This document shows positions 54,801-62,930 of a stretch of 64,000 bases of DNA, piece by piece. How positions within the stretch are numbered: the first letter of the stretch is position 1; each line of letters opens with the position of its first letter. Under the pieces are notes generated by a model. The model was not told where the DNA came from. It worked only from the letters and a program-made list of their open reading frames with translations, and searched no databases. Both the position numbers and the translations under genes were made by a program. The DNA comes from Salvator merianae (lineage: Eukaryota > Chordata > Lepidosauria > Squamata > Teiidae), in the NCBI GenBank assembly GCA_003586115.2, contig QVOM02000057.1:905225-969224 (forward strand). The letters run 5' to 3'.

Positions 54801-57800
54801 AAGGCACGGAGACGAATGCAGTCACGGTGGCCACATCTGTCTCCGTGGGCCGTGTTCCTACTTTTAGTTCGACTTAGGCAGGCCAGTTTTTTAAAAGTTC
54901 ACTCTTCTGCCAGGAAAGAGCACAATGTTGGAGTTTCTGGTGCTTTAGCTGAAGGACTGGCTAGAAGACCAGTAGCAAATGGTTTTCCCTCAGACCCACA
55001 AGGGCTCCACCCTGCCTTTACACAGCAGATAAGGGAAAACTCACAGGGAGAGCCTAAAAAAACCAGGGAAAGCACCATTCCCAGCCCTGCCCTGACGTTT
55101 CACAAACTCCTTTTGCACCTTCAAAGGCAGCTCTTGGCGTTTGCCACGAGGCACGGTGGCGCAGAAGGCTAAGGCACTGATCTTTCAATTGGAGGATCAG
55201 AGTTCAAGGCCTGTGTAGAGGGGATGAGTGCCCTCTACTGGCCTCTAGCTCCAGCCAACCTAGCTGTTCGAAAGCAAGTGATTGCAAGTAGATAAATAGG
55301 GAGCATCACATTGTGTGATGCGGAAGATAGACAGTTGTAAGCCTTCGGACGAAAAATAACCTTGTAAGCCGCTTTGAGTCAGCTTCGGCCGAGAAAAGCG
55401 GGGTATAAAAACCAAGTTCTTCTTCTTCTTCTTCTTCTCTGGGGCATGAATGCTTCCCTACCAGTCCAGGAAACTTATGAGCCAAGAACCGCTGAGTTCT
55501 CAGGAAAAAGACTATGAATATGAACCTTTTGCCCTCAACGCCCCCTCCTGGGCTTTCAGGGCCGTCCAAGGAGGGCAGCATCTCCATGTGCTTATTTTAA
55601 GCACAAGTTTACCTTTCGGCTGCTGCGGAATTCTATTCCGACTGCCGGGAATGTTGGGTGCAGCATGGCAGAGGCAGCGAGGGAGAAAGCTTGCTTCATT
55701 AAGTTCTGAGTAACTTAAACTCCTGCTCGGTGCTGAGGTTATTTTAGTTATCTTCCCCTTCCCAGGCCTGCTGGGTGTGACTCTGATCCTCCTCAGCAGA
55801 GAGCCAAGCCGCACCCAGAAGCGTGCCGCCATGCCAGAAGCGGCCAGGGCTGATCATGCCCTGATCATGTTTTCCACATCCCTTCTCAGATGGCTACGGC
55901 TCCCTCCCGTCCTTATTCCCTGAGACTGGACACCGTTTCGGCACTCCGTATCCCCTCTTAAAATGTGGGAGCTAAGAGAACTAGCTCAGTGGTTTCCCGG
56001 CCCTCTTCTTTGAAGGCTCAGAACAGGGGACCAGGTTGCATCCTGCAAAAGGGCTGGTGCTGGGGAGGCACAGGACCGAAAACAGCCGACTCCCAGCCAC
56101 ACTTCCACCGAGAACGGTGGTCCGTAAGTTGGCTCTCCCCTCTCCAAGCTTCCCATATGGCAGGGGGAGGCAAAGTACGCTGAGCCAGGAACAGAAGATG
56201 CCACTGAGGAGGCACCTGGAAATTCTCGAGCGGGGGGTCACTTAAAAGCGGTCCCCATGTGGGCCACGCTGAGTCCCAGATGGTGCCAACAGGAATGGCC
56301 CACGCCCTGGCAGCATGCTGCCAAGCTCTGGGTTATGGCCACTTCTAGCGGTGTGGGGAGACTTTTGTTTCCCAGCTTCGATGCTAGGCTGCACCAGAAC
56401 CCCTGCTGAGCGGACAGAGGTCAACTTCTCCGGCCTTGCCTGCTTTCTCCGGGCCAGGGGCGAGCCCCAAGATGGGTGCCTACAGGGATGGGTGGGTATG
56501 GATCCTGCCCTCCATCTTTTTCTCAGTCCCGCAGTAAGTACCATGCTTGGGCAGTAGCGTGGCGGCAGGACGGCTGTCCCCAAAAGCAGAACAGCACCAT
56601 TTCAATCCCTGGTTTCTTCCCAGAAGACAGACATGGCAAAACACTTTGGCATCTAGCAAGAAAAAAGGCGTCGGCACGCATACCCGGCCCTAATGCAATC
56701 GCCACGAGCGAGCAGAATTGTGCAGCGGTGCTTTCGTCCCCGTATTCCCGCCCTGCCCTCGACGCACTAGCAAAGACGGGCCGGACCCTGCCAAGCCGTC
56801 AGAAGGAAGGCGAGGTTGAAGACCAGGACAAAAATAAAATAAAATACTGAAGTAACTTCAGGGCTGAGGACGGGAGGGTTTTCCAGCCAGGGGAGCCCTC
56901 TCCCCCTGAAAAAGGAGCAAAATCTACGAGCCCCTCTGTGAAAAGCAGAGCGCCTCATCCTTCAACGCTTTCCTGTTATACTGGCTGCTTCCTCCACCAG
57001 CTTTTCCTTCATCCCTTCCATTTTTAGCCCGGCCGTGACTAAATATTTATCGTTTTCCCAAGTCCCGTATAAGGCCCTTGCTGTGTCAGGGTGAGGAGGA
57101 AGAAAGACCGTGCCAACATGGCCTTATTTGTCGACTCAGAAACGTTCAGCATCGGCGACTCGCTGCAGGCCTCTGCTTCCCACCAGAGGAAAGCGAAGCA
57201 GTGGGGATGTCTCCTCCCAAGGCATTTTGCCACTGCAGCAATCGTAAGCGGAATCGTGCCGCTCAGGAGGCAAACAGGGGTGGAGGTTTGTTTCGCAACT
57301 CGAGACTCTCTGAAATTGCAGGGCTACCTGGGGCCACCAGAAAACGTCCGGCTTAATGCACAGCGGAACTCTGGAATTCGCTGCCAGGAGATGTGGACCA
57401 AATTCACTTAAGTGACCGAAGATGCTGTCTAGCTGGATGGAGAAACATCCACAGAGACTAGACTTGGCTCAGGGAGTTTCTGCAATGGAATATGCTAGCC
57501 CTGAGCTACTGGTCTTGTCTTCTTTATATCAAGGGCTCTAAACCCTGAGGCTTAACTTCCTTCTGCAGTTGGCTGGCCAGAACAGACTGCTGGGCCACGG
57601 GCCCAATCCAGTGGGCTATGGGCCCGATCCAGTGGGACAAATGACGGATGCAAAAGCAATACAAAAAATGCCATTTTGGGGAACTAGAGACCGGTGAAAG
57701 ATGTCACAAAGCAACTACTTTGTTGGATTCCTGCTGGAAATCACCATGGATTTGCCAGGAGCAAATCCTGCCAAATTAACTTTATTCTTATTTCAATTGA

Positions 57801-60800
57801 GAAACTTCTTTAGTAGATGTAGGGATGTAGCAGACATAATTTACTTCAACTCCAACAAAAAAAAAATGACAAAGTGCCCCATAATATTCCGTGAAGATAA
57901 ACTACGGACAGGTTCTTCTTATGGCCAAAATGATGCCTTCCTCTTCTGTGGTTCTACTAGGCGGAACCACAGCGGGATGGAAAATCCTATTCAAAGAGCA
58001 CCCTCCACCTCGTTTTGCTATCAAGCGAGAAGAGATTTTCAGTGGGGTGCAGAAAGGTTTGCTACTGCCTCCAGTATTCTCCAGCAAATAACTCTGGCAA
58101 CAGGGTGGACACAACGCTTATCAAATTTGCAGATGCCATAAAATTCGAGCAGCCTGGAAAACACTCTAGAAGAGAGAAGCAAAATGTACAATGACCCCAC
58201 CAGGTTAGGAAGCTAGGCTAAAGGTAACAGAAGAGTTTTCAACACACACAAAGTGGTGAACTCAGAACAAAAGAAGCACGTGCATATCTGATGGTTGCGC
58301 CCATCAACACAGCGTTCAGATTTGAGTCACTCGCAAAGTGAGTCACTTATGTGACGCGGCAGCGAAAAAGGAAAATGCAATTCTGTGTTCTAGAAAGAGA
58401 AGAACAGGCCAGGTTTATACTACGGTGCCATTAATGTCGTTGCTCCCTCCTGCCTCCGCTTCCTTTAGTCACACACACCACACCTCAGGGTGCTCCAAGG
58501 CTTTCTAGGGCCATGACATTGGCTACAGCCTCCAAAGCATGGGAACTAACTGTGTGAAGGGCCGACGAGGCCCAATGGAGGCGCATCAAAACTTTCAGTA
58601 TGAACGTGCTCAGTTCGCTGGCTTCACTTGAAGCCCGCTGGGCGCCAGCCGGCCTCTTTTTGATCCAATCACAGGGCGATCCCACTATTTGGAAAACTTC
58701 AGTCAGAGTCAGCAAACTGGATAGGGTTGGTACCAAGGGCTTTTGGCTCCATCCCATGCAACTGCCAGCTAGGCCTCACCTCGGGTTCTGTGTTCAGATT
58801 CTGCACACCTCACTTTAAGGAGGGTTCAGATTCACTGGAAGAAGACCAGAGGCGGCAACGAAGATGTGCGTTGATTGCAGCAGGGGTTCGGCCAACTAGG
58901 GGCTGCATTCACACGCAGAAAGAACAACCCACCATGGGCGGGTGGGATCCGTTGCGTTGCCCACCTGCTCCTCCCCTTCTCATGAACAGTCTGGGCTGGA
59001 AAAGGTGGATCAGAGGTGGGATGAGAATGCAGGAATTGTGAGTCCACCTGGACACCAGGAAAAAGACTCCTTATAATAAGGGCAGTCTACCAGTAAATCC
59101 AGTTATCGGGGGCGGGGCGGGGGTGGGGGTTCTTTCTCACGGGACATGTTCACACAGAGACTGCACAGCTATTGCACGCAGCTGATTTGGATTCCTGCAC
59201 AGAGCAGGGAGTTGGTCTGATGCCACGGTTATTTACCTGGAGCAATATTTCTCCCTGGCTTTTATGGCTGCCCTGTTCCCTAATCCCCTTAAAGCAGCTC
59301 CACGGTCCTCCCTTCGCTGCCTGAAACTAGAGGTGACCCACCTGCTCTAACCTACCCTGACTGGCAAAGGAGGAGGCAAAAGAGAGGGGCAGGGCGTTCA
59401 GATATTACTCCAGTTTACTAGCAGATATGCCAACGTAGCAGCTTCCCAGAGAGCCGTGCCAGCAGCCTCCTTTCTGCATCTCCTTGCCTGACACCCAAGA
59501 GTCCCTACCAACAGTTTTAAAAAAGTTACTCACATCTCCTACAATCTCTTGCCTTGAGTCATCTGCCCAGTATAGCAGCCCTTCACCCATCGGTCGCCTA
59601 CCGCCGTCACTGGTTTGGATGCCCAAAAATATACCAGCCCATAGTTTTGCATATTCACTCCCTTTCGATCTTTTTTTTTAAATATAGTTTTGCTTTGCCG
59701 TTTATAACCTGCCTTTTTTTCCCCAAAGCCGACAAATCCTCTTCTTCCTCGCCCCCTTTTATCTACACAACAGCCCAGCAAGGTAGGCTAGACGTAGAGG
59801 CCGTGAGCAGAAACTTGGACCCTCCTGTTCCAGGTTCTAACTGGTCAGACACTCGGGCTTATATGACACGTTGGCTCAACTTTCCCCTGTTGGAGCCAAG
59901 AAGGCTGAAAAGTTTGCAAAATAAGAACGTAAGAGAAGCCCTGCAGGATCAGGCCACGGCCCATCTAGGCCAGCATCCCATCTCATACAGTGTCCCACCA
60001 ATGGCTCCTGGGCATCTCCAGCAGAACACGAAGGCAAAACCTTCACCTGCTCTCGACTCCCTGCAAATGGCCTTTAGAGGCCTCCTGCCGGCCTCTCCAA
60101 CCTGGAGAAATGGAGAAAAACGTCACTGGACAACCAGCAACCCACGCGGTGTGCGCAAACACCAGACCACGTGTGCAAGAAAGGGGTGGGGAAAGGGCGT
60201 GTGAAAACTTTGGGCAAGGCAATCTAAATCCTCCCCCCTCAAAAGCAGAGAATGTTGCCTGATTTTTGGGTGCAATCCTGTCATGAAAGGAGTATTAACG
60301 GCCCTCACACTTTCCCAGCCTACTTGCTGAGAAAACAGAGCCTAAATTTCTGCCAGACCCGCTAGGAAACGAGAACGCATTAAATCTGCGTTGCACCAGG
60401 CATGTTTTCGATCTGTTCCTTTCTTGAAGGGGTTACTATCAAATTTTAAAGTTTTACTCACCCGCCCTTTGCAGGCCTAGCTAAGACCCCAACCAGCCAA
60501 CATTTTAAAACGCACAGTGGTATTTTTATTAGTCTGTTAACTTATTTCCCACCGTCCAACCAAACTGTATCCTGGCAACGAGAAGTAAACTACAAAACAA
60601 CAACCAAAACAAATGCAAAAATGAAAAACTTTGCAACTGACGCGGAACGTCTCAACTGCTGTCCTGTCTTTAAACCACATCGGGATGCAAGGCTAAGAAC
60701 TTCCAACCTTCAGCAAGCTTATTTTCACGCCCAATGGTACCAACTAGAAGATTTAAGGCCCAACAGTAGGAATGGGGTAACTCTACACCCCAGCCAAGTG

Positions 60801-62382
60801 AAAGAGCAGATTATTTTTTCTATGCAGTTTGGGAAATATCATTACACAAGCGGGATACAAAAGCAATTCCACCATCCAGAAATGGCAAAATTTTCTGCTG
60901 CTCGTGATCAGGAGTCAGAGAAAAACTTAATTATTGCATGGAAGGGGGAAAAAAACCCTCCTCATTGGTTTGAAAAGCAGAAGAAATCTTCTCACGACAC
61001 AGTATATTCCTTTGAGGAACAGCGGCAACATTTGTTTGCAAACTGCTTTGAAATGTTTAGTTTGAAAAAGTGGTATAGAAACATTTTCAATAAATAAATA
61101 ATCTTTTGTTTCCAGCTGAACTGCAGAGTTCTGTGCTTTGCTTAACTGAAGGATTTCAGGTTTTGTTTTGTTTTTTAAAAAATGTGATTACATTTTCTCC
61201 CCTTTTTTAAATGGAAAACTCTTTTGATCTCGATATGCGGGATGCACAGTACTGCATTATTTTAACCAGGTTAAATAATTCACTCCCCACTTCCGGATGA
61301 AAGACACTCCCCCCCCCCCAAACAACCGCCTTTTCCCACTGCCTGCCTCCACATTGCTTGCTGTGAAATGGGTATGTTCCCAAGAGAGACTGTACTGGAA
61401 ACAGCAGCTCTCTGCTTTGTGGGATCTTCTGCATACTGTAGAAAATCTATCGGTTTGCTTTCTAATTCCAATCTGCCCTTTATCTAAACAAAAATTCCAA
61501 GACTCTGCTTTTTGGGGAGTGCCAGCGAAGTGGGATGAAGAAACAGATACCAGGGGGCAAAGTGATTAAAGCCCCCCCCCAACAAATCAGCAGAGTTCCC
61601 CCTTTTTCTTGGCCCACGAATCACTTCGATGAACAGGGAAAGCAAAACTCCAGTTGATTGGGTTGTTTGTGTGTCTGTGTCATCCATGTGTCATGTGAGC
61701 GTGTGGACGGCCGCCCCCCGACTTTTAGCCGCTCCCGTCCCTTCTCCAAAAGGAACGCTTTCGCGCTTGCGGGTGAGTGGTCCACACGCAGACAGGTCCG
61801 TTTCCATTCCAAGCTGCAACGCCTTAGCCCGACGAGCCTGCACTTGGTTAATGCCCCAGGCAGGGGGGTTTCCCGGCCCCCACCTGGGGATCCTGCGGGG
61901 AGGGGGGGGGTTCGACGAACCCGACCGCCTCCCTCCCTCTCTCCTTCCGCAAGCAACGCCCGGCCGGTCTACCTAGCAAGGGCCCGACCTGCAGCACCGA
62001 CGGCCTACCTTACAAGGCCGTTGTGAGAGGCGTATGAGCGCATTCAAGGGTAAGGAGCCGTCGCGGGTCCTGGGGGCGCCACAGAGCCGGCGGCCGCTCT
62101 CCCTCCCTCCTGGAAATTCGCCCCCAATACGCCGCCCCCCCCCCCCGCCCCGACGGCCGCACTTCCTCCTCCCCCTCCTCGCCGCCTTGGCTCGTGCTGC
62201 TCCCACAGCAGCCGTCCCGCCCGTCGCCCAGCCGCCTCGCCTCGCCTCGCCCCGTCCGCCCGCCCGCCCGGCCGTTACCATTTCTTGGTGCACTCCACCA
62301 CCAGCTCCTGGTAACAGGCCACGAAGTGGAACTTGGCCGCCCGCTTCCCGACGCGCTGGAGCCGCTTCCACACGGAACTCAT
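33764..62382 (-). CDS. EHBP1L1: EHBP1L1 (EH domain-binding protein 1-like 1), complete, 20 coding exons
   Basis: This is an adaptor of tubular recycling endosomes that binds Rab8/Rab10-type GTPases and links them to membranes and actin. Exons, 5' to 3': 62382-62279, 54563-54506, 54347-54252, 53737-53684, 53141-52963, 51953-51781, 49653-49618, 49295-49182, 48606-48279, 47960-46274, 44840-44671, 43778-43730, 43418-42174, 40468-40405, 40274-40198, 38256-38136, 36406-36307, 35466-35393, 34776-34662, 33851-33764. They sum to 4932 nt and 1643 aa (human about 1520). Domains: NT-type C2 (about 8-163), disordered acidic region with a polyQ tract (203-211), calponin-homology domain (about 955-1062), disordered region, and C-terminal bMERB (about 1479-1635). 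The last four residues, CRVS, form a CaaX-like box. All phases join. Exons 7 and 8 rest on splice sites and phase rather than strong similarity. Confidence 0.96.
34662..34776 (-). CDS. EHBP1L1: EHBP1L1 coding exon 19: bMERB
   Basis: 115 nt encoding [20 protein letters not shown], then [17 protein letters not shown]. Acceptor TCTCCAG, donor GTGAGT. Confidence 0.96.
35393..35466 (-). CDS. EHBP1L1: EHBP1L1 coding exon 18: bMERB
   Basis: 74 nt encoding [20 protein letters not shown] and MAIE. Acceptor TTACTCCAG, donor GTAGGG. Confidence 0.96.
36307..36406 (-). CDS. EHBP1L1: EHBP1L1 coding exon 17: bMERB
   Basis: 100 nt encoding [20 protein letters not shown], then [12 protein letters not shown]. 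Acceptor TTTTAG, donor GTAAGT. Confidence 0.96.
37745..37855 (-). repeat. LINE 3'-end fragment in EHBP1L1 intron 16
   Basis: AGAACATCAGAACCTAAGTA, then GGACCAGTAGTCCAGC and CACAGTGGCCAACCAG, match the reversed CR1/L2-type 3'UTR with substitutions. Confidence 0.6.
38136..38256 (-). CDS. EHBP1L1: EHBP1L1 coding exon 16: start of bMERB
   Basis: 121 nt in phase 0 encoding [20 protein letters not shown], then [20 protein letters not shown]. Acceptor CACCCTAG, donor GTGAGC. Confidence 0.95.
39565..39690 (-). repeat. Retroelement tail fragment, antisense
   Basis: TTTATTTTAGTATTTATATC followed by CTGCCCTTCGCCCAAG is the reversed form of the common (GGGCGG...TATAAATA) tail. It lies in EHBP1L1 intron 15. 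Confidence 0.55.
40198..40274 (-). CDS. EHBP1L1: EHBP1L1 coding exon 15: linker
   Basis: 77 nt encoding a Ser/Glu/Gln-rich linker ([20 protein letters not shown]). It has a NAGNAG-type acceptor (ACAGCAG) that could add or drop one residue. Donor GTAAGA; ends in phase 0. Confidence 0.85.
40405..40468 (-). CDS. EHBP1L1: EHBP1L1 coding exon 14: linker
   Basis: 64 nt encoding [20 protein letters not shown]. Acceptor CTCCTTCAG, donor GTGAGT. The call rests on strong splice sites and exact phase. Confidence 0.85.
40600..41357 (+). repeat. Decayed L1-like LINE reverse-transcriptase remnant, left part
   Basis: Plus-strand fragments read [20 protein letters not shown] and [20 protein letters not shown]. 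These follow reverse-transcriptase blocks of L1-like LINEs ('YRPISLLN.DYKI', 'D..KAFD...W.FL'). A later ADHMILL resembles the catalytic 'ADD' block with the second Asp lost. Stops and frameshifts interrupt it throughout. It lies in EHBP1L1 intron 13, antisense to the gene. Confidence 0.75.
41358..41509. mobile_element. 152-bp hairpin element inserted in the LINE remnant
   Basis: Arms 41358-41405 and 41461-41509 are inverted repeats sharing an uninterrupted CTGCTCTTGCAAAAG core. Their outer ends are CTTGT...ACAAG. It interrupts the LINE coding remnant, so it arrived later. No transposase; superfamily unknown. Confidence 0.7.
41510..41800 (+). repeat. L1-like LINE remnant, right part
   Basis: After the hairpin the decayed LINE frame resumes with a 'LGV..K' type block ([10 protein letters not shown]) and a [19 protein letters not shown] stretch in broken frames. 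Confidence 0.5.
42174..43418 (-). CDS. EHBP1L1: EHBP1L1 coding exon 13: CH domain end plus long disordered region
   Basis: 1245 nt, phase 0 at both ends, 415 codons. It opens [20 protein letters not shown] and completes the calponin-homology domain through [13 protein letters not shown] Ser/Glu/Asn-rich low-complexity region follows. Near the end lies the conserved basic block [20 protein letters not shown]. Acceptor CACTATCAG, donor GTGAGT. Confidence 0.97.
43730..43778 (-). CDS. EHBP1L1: EHBP1L1 coding exon 12: CH domain
   Basis: 49 nt encoding [16 protein letters not shown], a signature segment of EHBP1/MICAL-type CH domains. Acceptor GTCTTCAG, donor GTGAGT. Confidence 0.97.
44163..44309. 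mobile_element. MITE-like hairpin element in EHBP1L1 intron 11
   Basis: The left end CAGTGTTTCCTAACCAGGAT and the reversed right end CAATGCTTCTCAACCAGGGT pair, and the pairing continues inward (CCAGATG/CTAGATG, GGACTA/AGACTA). CAGTG-type termini are common in hAT elements. The flanking duplication is weak. Confidence 0.65.
44630..44654. repeat. (CA)n microsatellite
   Basis: About ten CA units end 16 bases downstream of the EHBP1L1 exon 11 donor, inside intron 11. Confidence 0.9.
44671..44840 (-). CDS. EHBP1L1: EHBP1L1 coding exon 11: CH domain start
   Basis: 170 nt encoding [20 protein letters not shown], then [20 protein letters not shown]. The acceptor CCGCCCTTTAG is chosen over two internal AGs because it joins exon 10 in phase 0 and has the pyrimidine tract. 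Donor GTGAGT. Confidence 0.95.
45540..45720 (-). repeat. Dispersed repeat shared with 25.56-25.76 kb
   Basis: Diverged copy of the unidentified family described at 25560-25760, in EHBP1L1 intron 10. Confidence 0.6.
46274..47960 (-). CDS. EHBP1L1: EHBP1L1 coding exon 10: long acidic disordered region
   Basis: 1687 nt, open over its full length, 562 codons plus one leading base. The translation is rich in Glu, Ser, Pro, Ala and Val, with no recognised fold. The [13 protein letters not shown] stretch is basic and proline-rich. It corresponds to the variable central region of mammalian EHBP1L1. Acceptor CCCTCCAG, donor GTATGG. Confidence 0.93.
48279..48606 (-). CDS. EHBP1L1: EHBP1L1 coding exon 9: disordered, Ala/Gly/Glu-rich
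   Basis: 328 nt. It encodes a low-complexity Ala/Ser/Gly stretch, then a charged [18 protein letters not shown] segment. It joins exon 10 at an Arg codon. Acceptor CCCTGCAG, donor GTGAGT. Confidence 0.85.
48717..48866. mobile_element. 150-bp MITE with GGGCCTTTCTG-type ends
   Basis: The left end GGGCCTTTCTGTGC and the reversed right end GGACCTTTCTGCAC are inverted repeats. Similar termini appear in fragments near 7440 and 9905. It lies in EHBP1L1 intron 8. Confidence 0.6.
49182..49295 (-). CDS. EHBP1L1: EHBP1L1 coding exon 8
   Basis: 114 nt encoding [20 protein letters not shown] and [14 protein letters not shown]. Phase 1 at both ends, so skipping would keep the frame. Acceptor CTCACGCAG, donor GTAAAT. 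Confidence 0.8.
49618..49653 (-). CDS. EHBP1L1: EHBP1L1 candidate coding exon 7 (36-nt microexon)
   Basis: 36 nt encoding [11 protein letters not shown]. Acceptor GGTTCAG, donor GTAGGA. Both ends are phase 1, so it can be skipped without frame change. It is the least certain exon of the model, because similarity is too short to confirm it. Confidence 0.6.
50460..50690 (-). repeat. Antisense tRNA-derived SINE remnant
   Basis: GATGCCAGGTTCTGAACCAG followed by CTACCACTGAGTCACAG is the reverse of a degenerate tRNA-like head with B-box. A reversed tail with ATTGATTGATTG lies at its 3' end. EHBP1L1 intron 6. Confidence 0.55.
50770..50860. repeat. Dispersed hairpin-type repeat related to 44.4 and 52.5 kb
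   Basis: CAGCTGCAGAGTGCTCATTC then CGCAGCTGTGAGG repeats the motif order found at about 44405-44490 (ACGGCTGCGAAACTGCCATT) and in the palindrome at 52490-52525. Probably one MITE family. Confidence 0.45.
51747..51770. repeat. (GGAA)n microsatellite near exon 6 donor
   Basis: Five to six GGAA/AAGG units end about ten bases beyond the EHBP1L1 exon 6 donor. On the transcript strand they read (TTCC)n. Confidence 0.85.
51781..51953 (-). CDS. EHBP1L1: EHBP1L1 coding exon 6: polyQ exon
   Basis: 173 nt encoding [20 protein letters not shown], then [18 protein letters not shown] and nine Gln (residues 203-211). The first part is strongly conserved in the family; the Gln tract is not usual in human. 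Acceptor TGTCCCAG. The donor GTGGGC is weak. Confidence 0.92.
51812..51838 (-). repeat. EHBP1L1: (CAG)9 polyglutamine-coding repeat
   Basis: Nine uninterrupted CAG codons on the minus strand, read as (CTG)9 on plus, within EHBP1L1 exon 6. Confidence 0.95.
52010..52175 (+). repeat. LINE ORF C-terminal remnant
   Basis: The plus strand reads [20 protein letters not shown] and then [16 protein letters not shown], the usual end of CR1/L2-type reverse-transcriptase ORFs. Antisense in EHBP1L1 intron 5. Confidence 0.75.
52490..52525. repeat. Perfect 15-bp inverted repeat with 6-base loop
   Basis: CTCACAGCCGTGGAA pairs exactly with TTCCACGGCTGTGAG around loop GGAAAG, in EHBP1L1 intron 5. It may be the centre of a MITE family, given similar text at 44.4 and 50.8 kb. 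Confidence 0.9.
52660..52692. repeat. (GGA)n microsatellite
   Basis: Imperfect GGA/GAA purine run in EHBP1L1 intron 5. Confidence 0.9.
52963..53141 (-). CDS. EHBP1L1: EHBP1L1 coding exon 5: C2 domain
   Basis: 179 nt encoding [20 protein letters not shown], then [20 protein letters not shown] and [10 protein letters not shown], the C-terminal half of the NT-C2 domain. Acceptor CTCACAG, donor GTAAGT. Confidence 0.97.
53684..53737 (-). CDS. EHBP1L1: EHBP1L1 coding exon 4: C2 domain
   Basis: 54 nt, 18 codons in phase 0: [18 protein letters not shown]. Acceptor CCTTCCAG, donor GTAAGT. Confidence 0.97.
54132..54150 (-). promoter_or_regulatory. ZNF143-type motif, probably inside a dispersed repeat
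   Basis: The minus strand reads ACTACATCTCCCAGCATTC, close to the ZNF143 consensus (ACTACAATTCCCAGCATGC). Neighbouring text (TTCAGGAACATCTGGAGGGC) is common in sauropsid repeats, so the site likely came with one. Confidence 0.5.
54252..54347 (-). CDS. EHBP1L1: EHBP1L1 coding exon 3: C2 domain
   Basis: 96 nt encoding [20 protein letters not shown] then [12 protein letters not shown]. Acceptor TTTTTCAG, donor GTACGG. Confidence 0.97.
54506..54563 (-). CDS. EHBP1L1: EHBP1L1 coding exon 2: C2 domain
   Basis: 58 nt encoding [19 protein letters not shown]. The leading G completes a Trp codon from exon 1. Acceptor ATGCTAG, donor GTACGT. Confidence 0.97.
55150..55439 (+). mobile_element. tRNA-derived SINE, full-length copy C
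   Basis: Same family as copies A and B, with a (TTC)7-type tail. It lacks about 11 bases between the B-box region and GTGTAGAGGGG. Its CTCF-like segment (55226-55244, minus) reads with GAGTGCCC on plus, so the CpG is lost by C-to-T. Confidence 0.88.
57690..57960 (+). repeat. CR1-like reverse-transcriptase remnant
   Basis: [20 protein letters not shown] followed by [12 protein letters not shown] fits the degenerate CR1 text 'AKLISFFDRVT...VDIVYLDFSKAFDKVPH', with the catalytic block decayed. Intron 1 of EHBP1L1, antisense to the gene. Confidence 0.6.
59921..60120 (-). repeat. CR1/L2-type LINE 3'UTR fragment
   Basis: AATAAGAACGTAAGAGAAGC, then GCCACGGCCCATCTAGGCCA and GGCAAAACCTTCACCTGCTC, match the reversed 3'UTR seen at 12 and 26.5 kb. 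Confidence 0.75.
61030..61100 (+). repeat. Retroelement tail ending (AATA)n
   Basis: TTTGCAAACTGCTTTGAAAT, then AGTGGTATAGAAACATTTTC and AATAAATAAATA, resemble the 3' tails of sauropsid SINEs/LINEs. Confidence 0.5.
62279..62382 (-). CDS. EHBP1L1: EHBP1L1 coding exon 1: start and C2 domain N-terminus
   Basis: ATG at 62382-62380, context GCGGCCATGAG (G at -3). 104 nt encoding [20 protein letters not shown] then [14 protein letters not shown]. Donor GTAACG is acceptable but not ideal. Confidence 0.97.
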
Positions 62383-62402
62383 GGCCGCGCCGTCGATTGC
62401 AA

Positions 62403-62458
62403 GGCGGCGGCGGCGGGCGGGCGGCGGCGGCGGGCCGGGCCGGGCCGGGCCGGGCGAT
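62403..62458. repeat. (CGG)n / (GGGCC)n GC repeat in EHBP1L1 5'UTR region
   Basis: Runs of GGCGG followed by four GGGCC units on the plus strand; the transcript would carry the C-rich complement. Confidence 0.8.
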
Positions 62459-62930
62459 CGGCGCCCTCAGAAGCCCGCGGCGCCCCTCATCGCCCTCCTC
62501 TCGCCGGGCCCGACGGGGCAGGCAACACCACGCGGAGGAGCGCCCCTGCCCTGCGCCCGCCGCCGCCCGTCGGTCGGTGGGTCGGTGGGTCGCAGCGTCG
62601 CCAAGAGGAAGTGGATGCGAGAGCGAGCGCGGAGCAGCAGCAGAAAGTTGCAGAAGCTCGCCGGGGAGGAAGGAGGAGGAGGCGGCGGGCGGGCGGGCGG
62701 AGGCGGGGGGAATCGGAGCCGGGCCCGCTAATGGCAAAGGCGGCTGTGGGTGTGCGCTGAGGCGGAGGGCGGAGCGGGGGAGGCCGCCGGGACGGAGGAC
62801 GGACCGACGGACGGCTGGCTACCACCAGCCCGCGGGCACGTAGTTGCCATTCCGTCGGTGGCCGGCGCCGTCTCTGTGCTTCTTCTTCTTCTTCACGCCA
62901 GCCGAGGGCTTCTGAGCATGCACAGAGGGT

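Larger units (their letters stand above)
54564..62278 (-). other. EHBP1L1: EHBP1L1 intron 1 (7.7 kb)
   Basis: It holds SINE copy C (55150-55439), a LINE fragment of about 70 bases at about 54690-54760, a CR1-like reverse-transcriptase remnant (about 57690-57960), LINE 3'-end pieces (59921-60120) and a retroelement tail at 61030-61100. From 55.5 to 57.3 kb and 58.2 to 59.6 kb I see no exon or clear element. Confidence 0.7.
61900..62930 (-). promoter_or_regulatory. EHBP1L1: EHBP1L1 CpG island, promoter and 5'UTR
   Basis: Very GC- and CpG-rich DNA surrounds exon 1 and extends to about 62930. The 5'UTR lies somewhere in 62383-62930. At 62403-62458 there is a dense (CGG)n and (GGGCC)n run with G-quadruplex potential, starting about 20 bases upstream of the ATG and so probably in the 5'UTR. 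No TATA box is seen. Confidence 0.65.

Noticed and set aside
57701..58141. Open frame of 146 codons in EHBP1L1 intron 1
   Set aside because: The first part is decayed CR1-like sequence; the rest has no similarity or splice signals.
62034..62843. Plus-strand open frame of 269 codons opposite EHBP1L1 exon 1
   Set aside because: It is a shadow of a CpG island; the real coding frame is the minus-strand exon with C2-domain identity.
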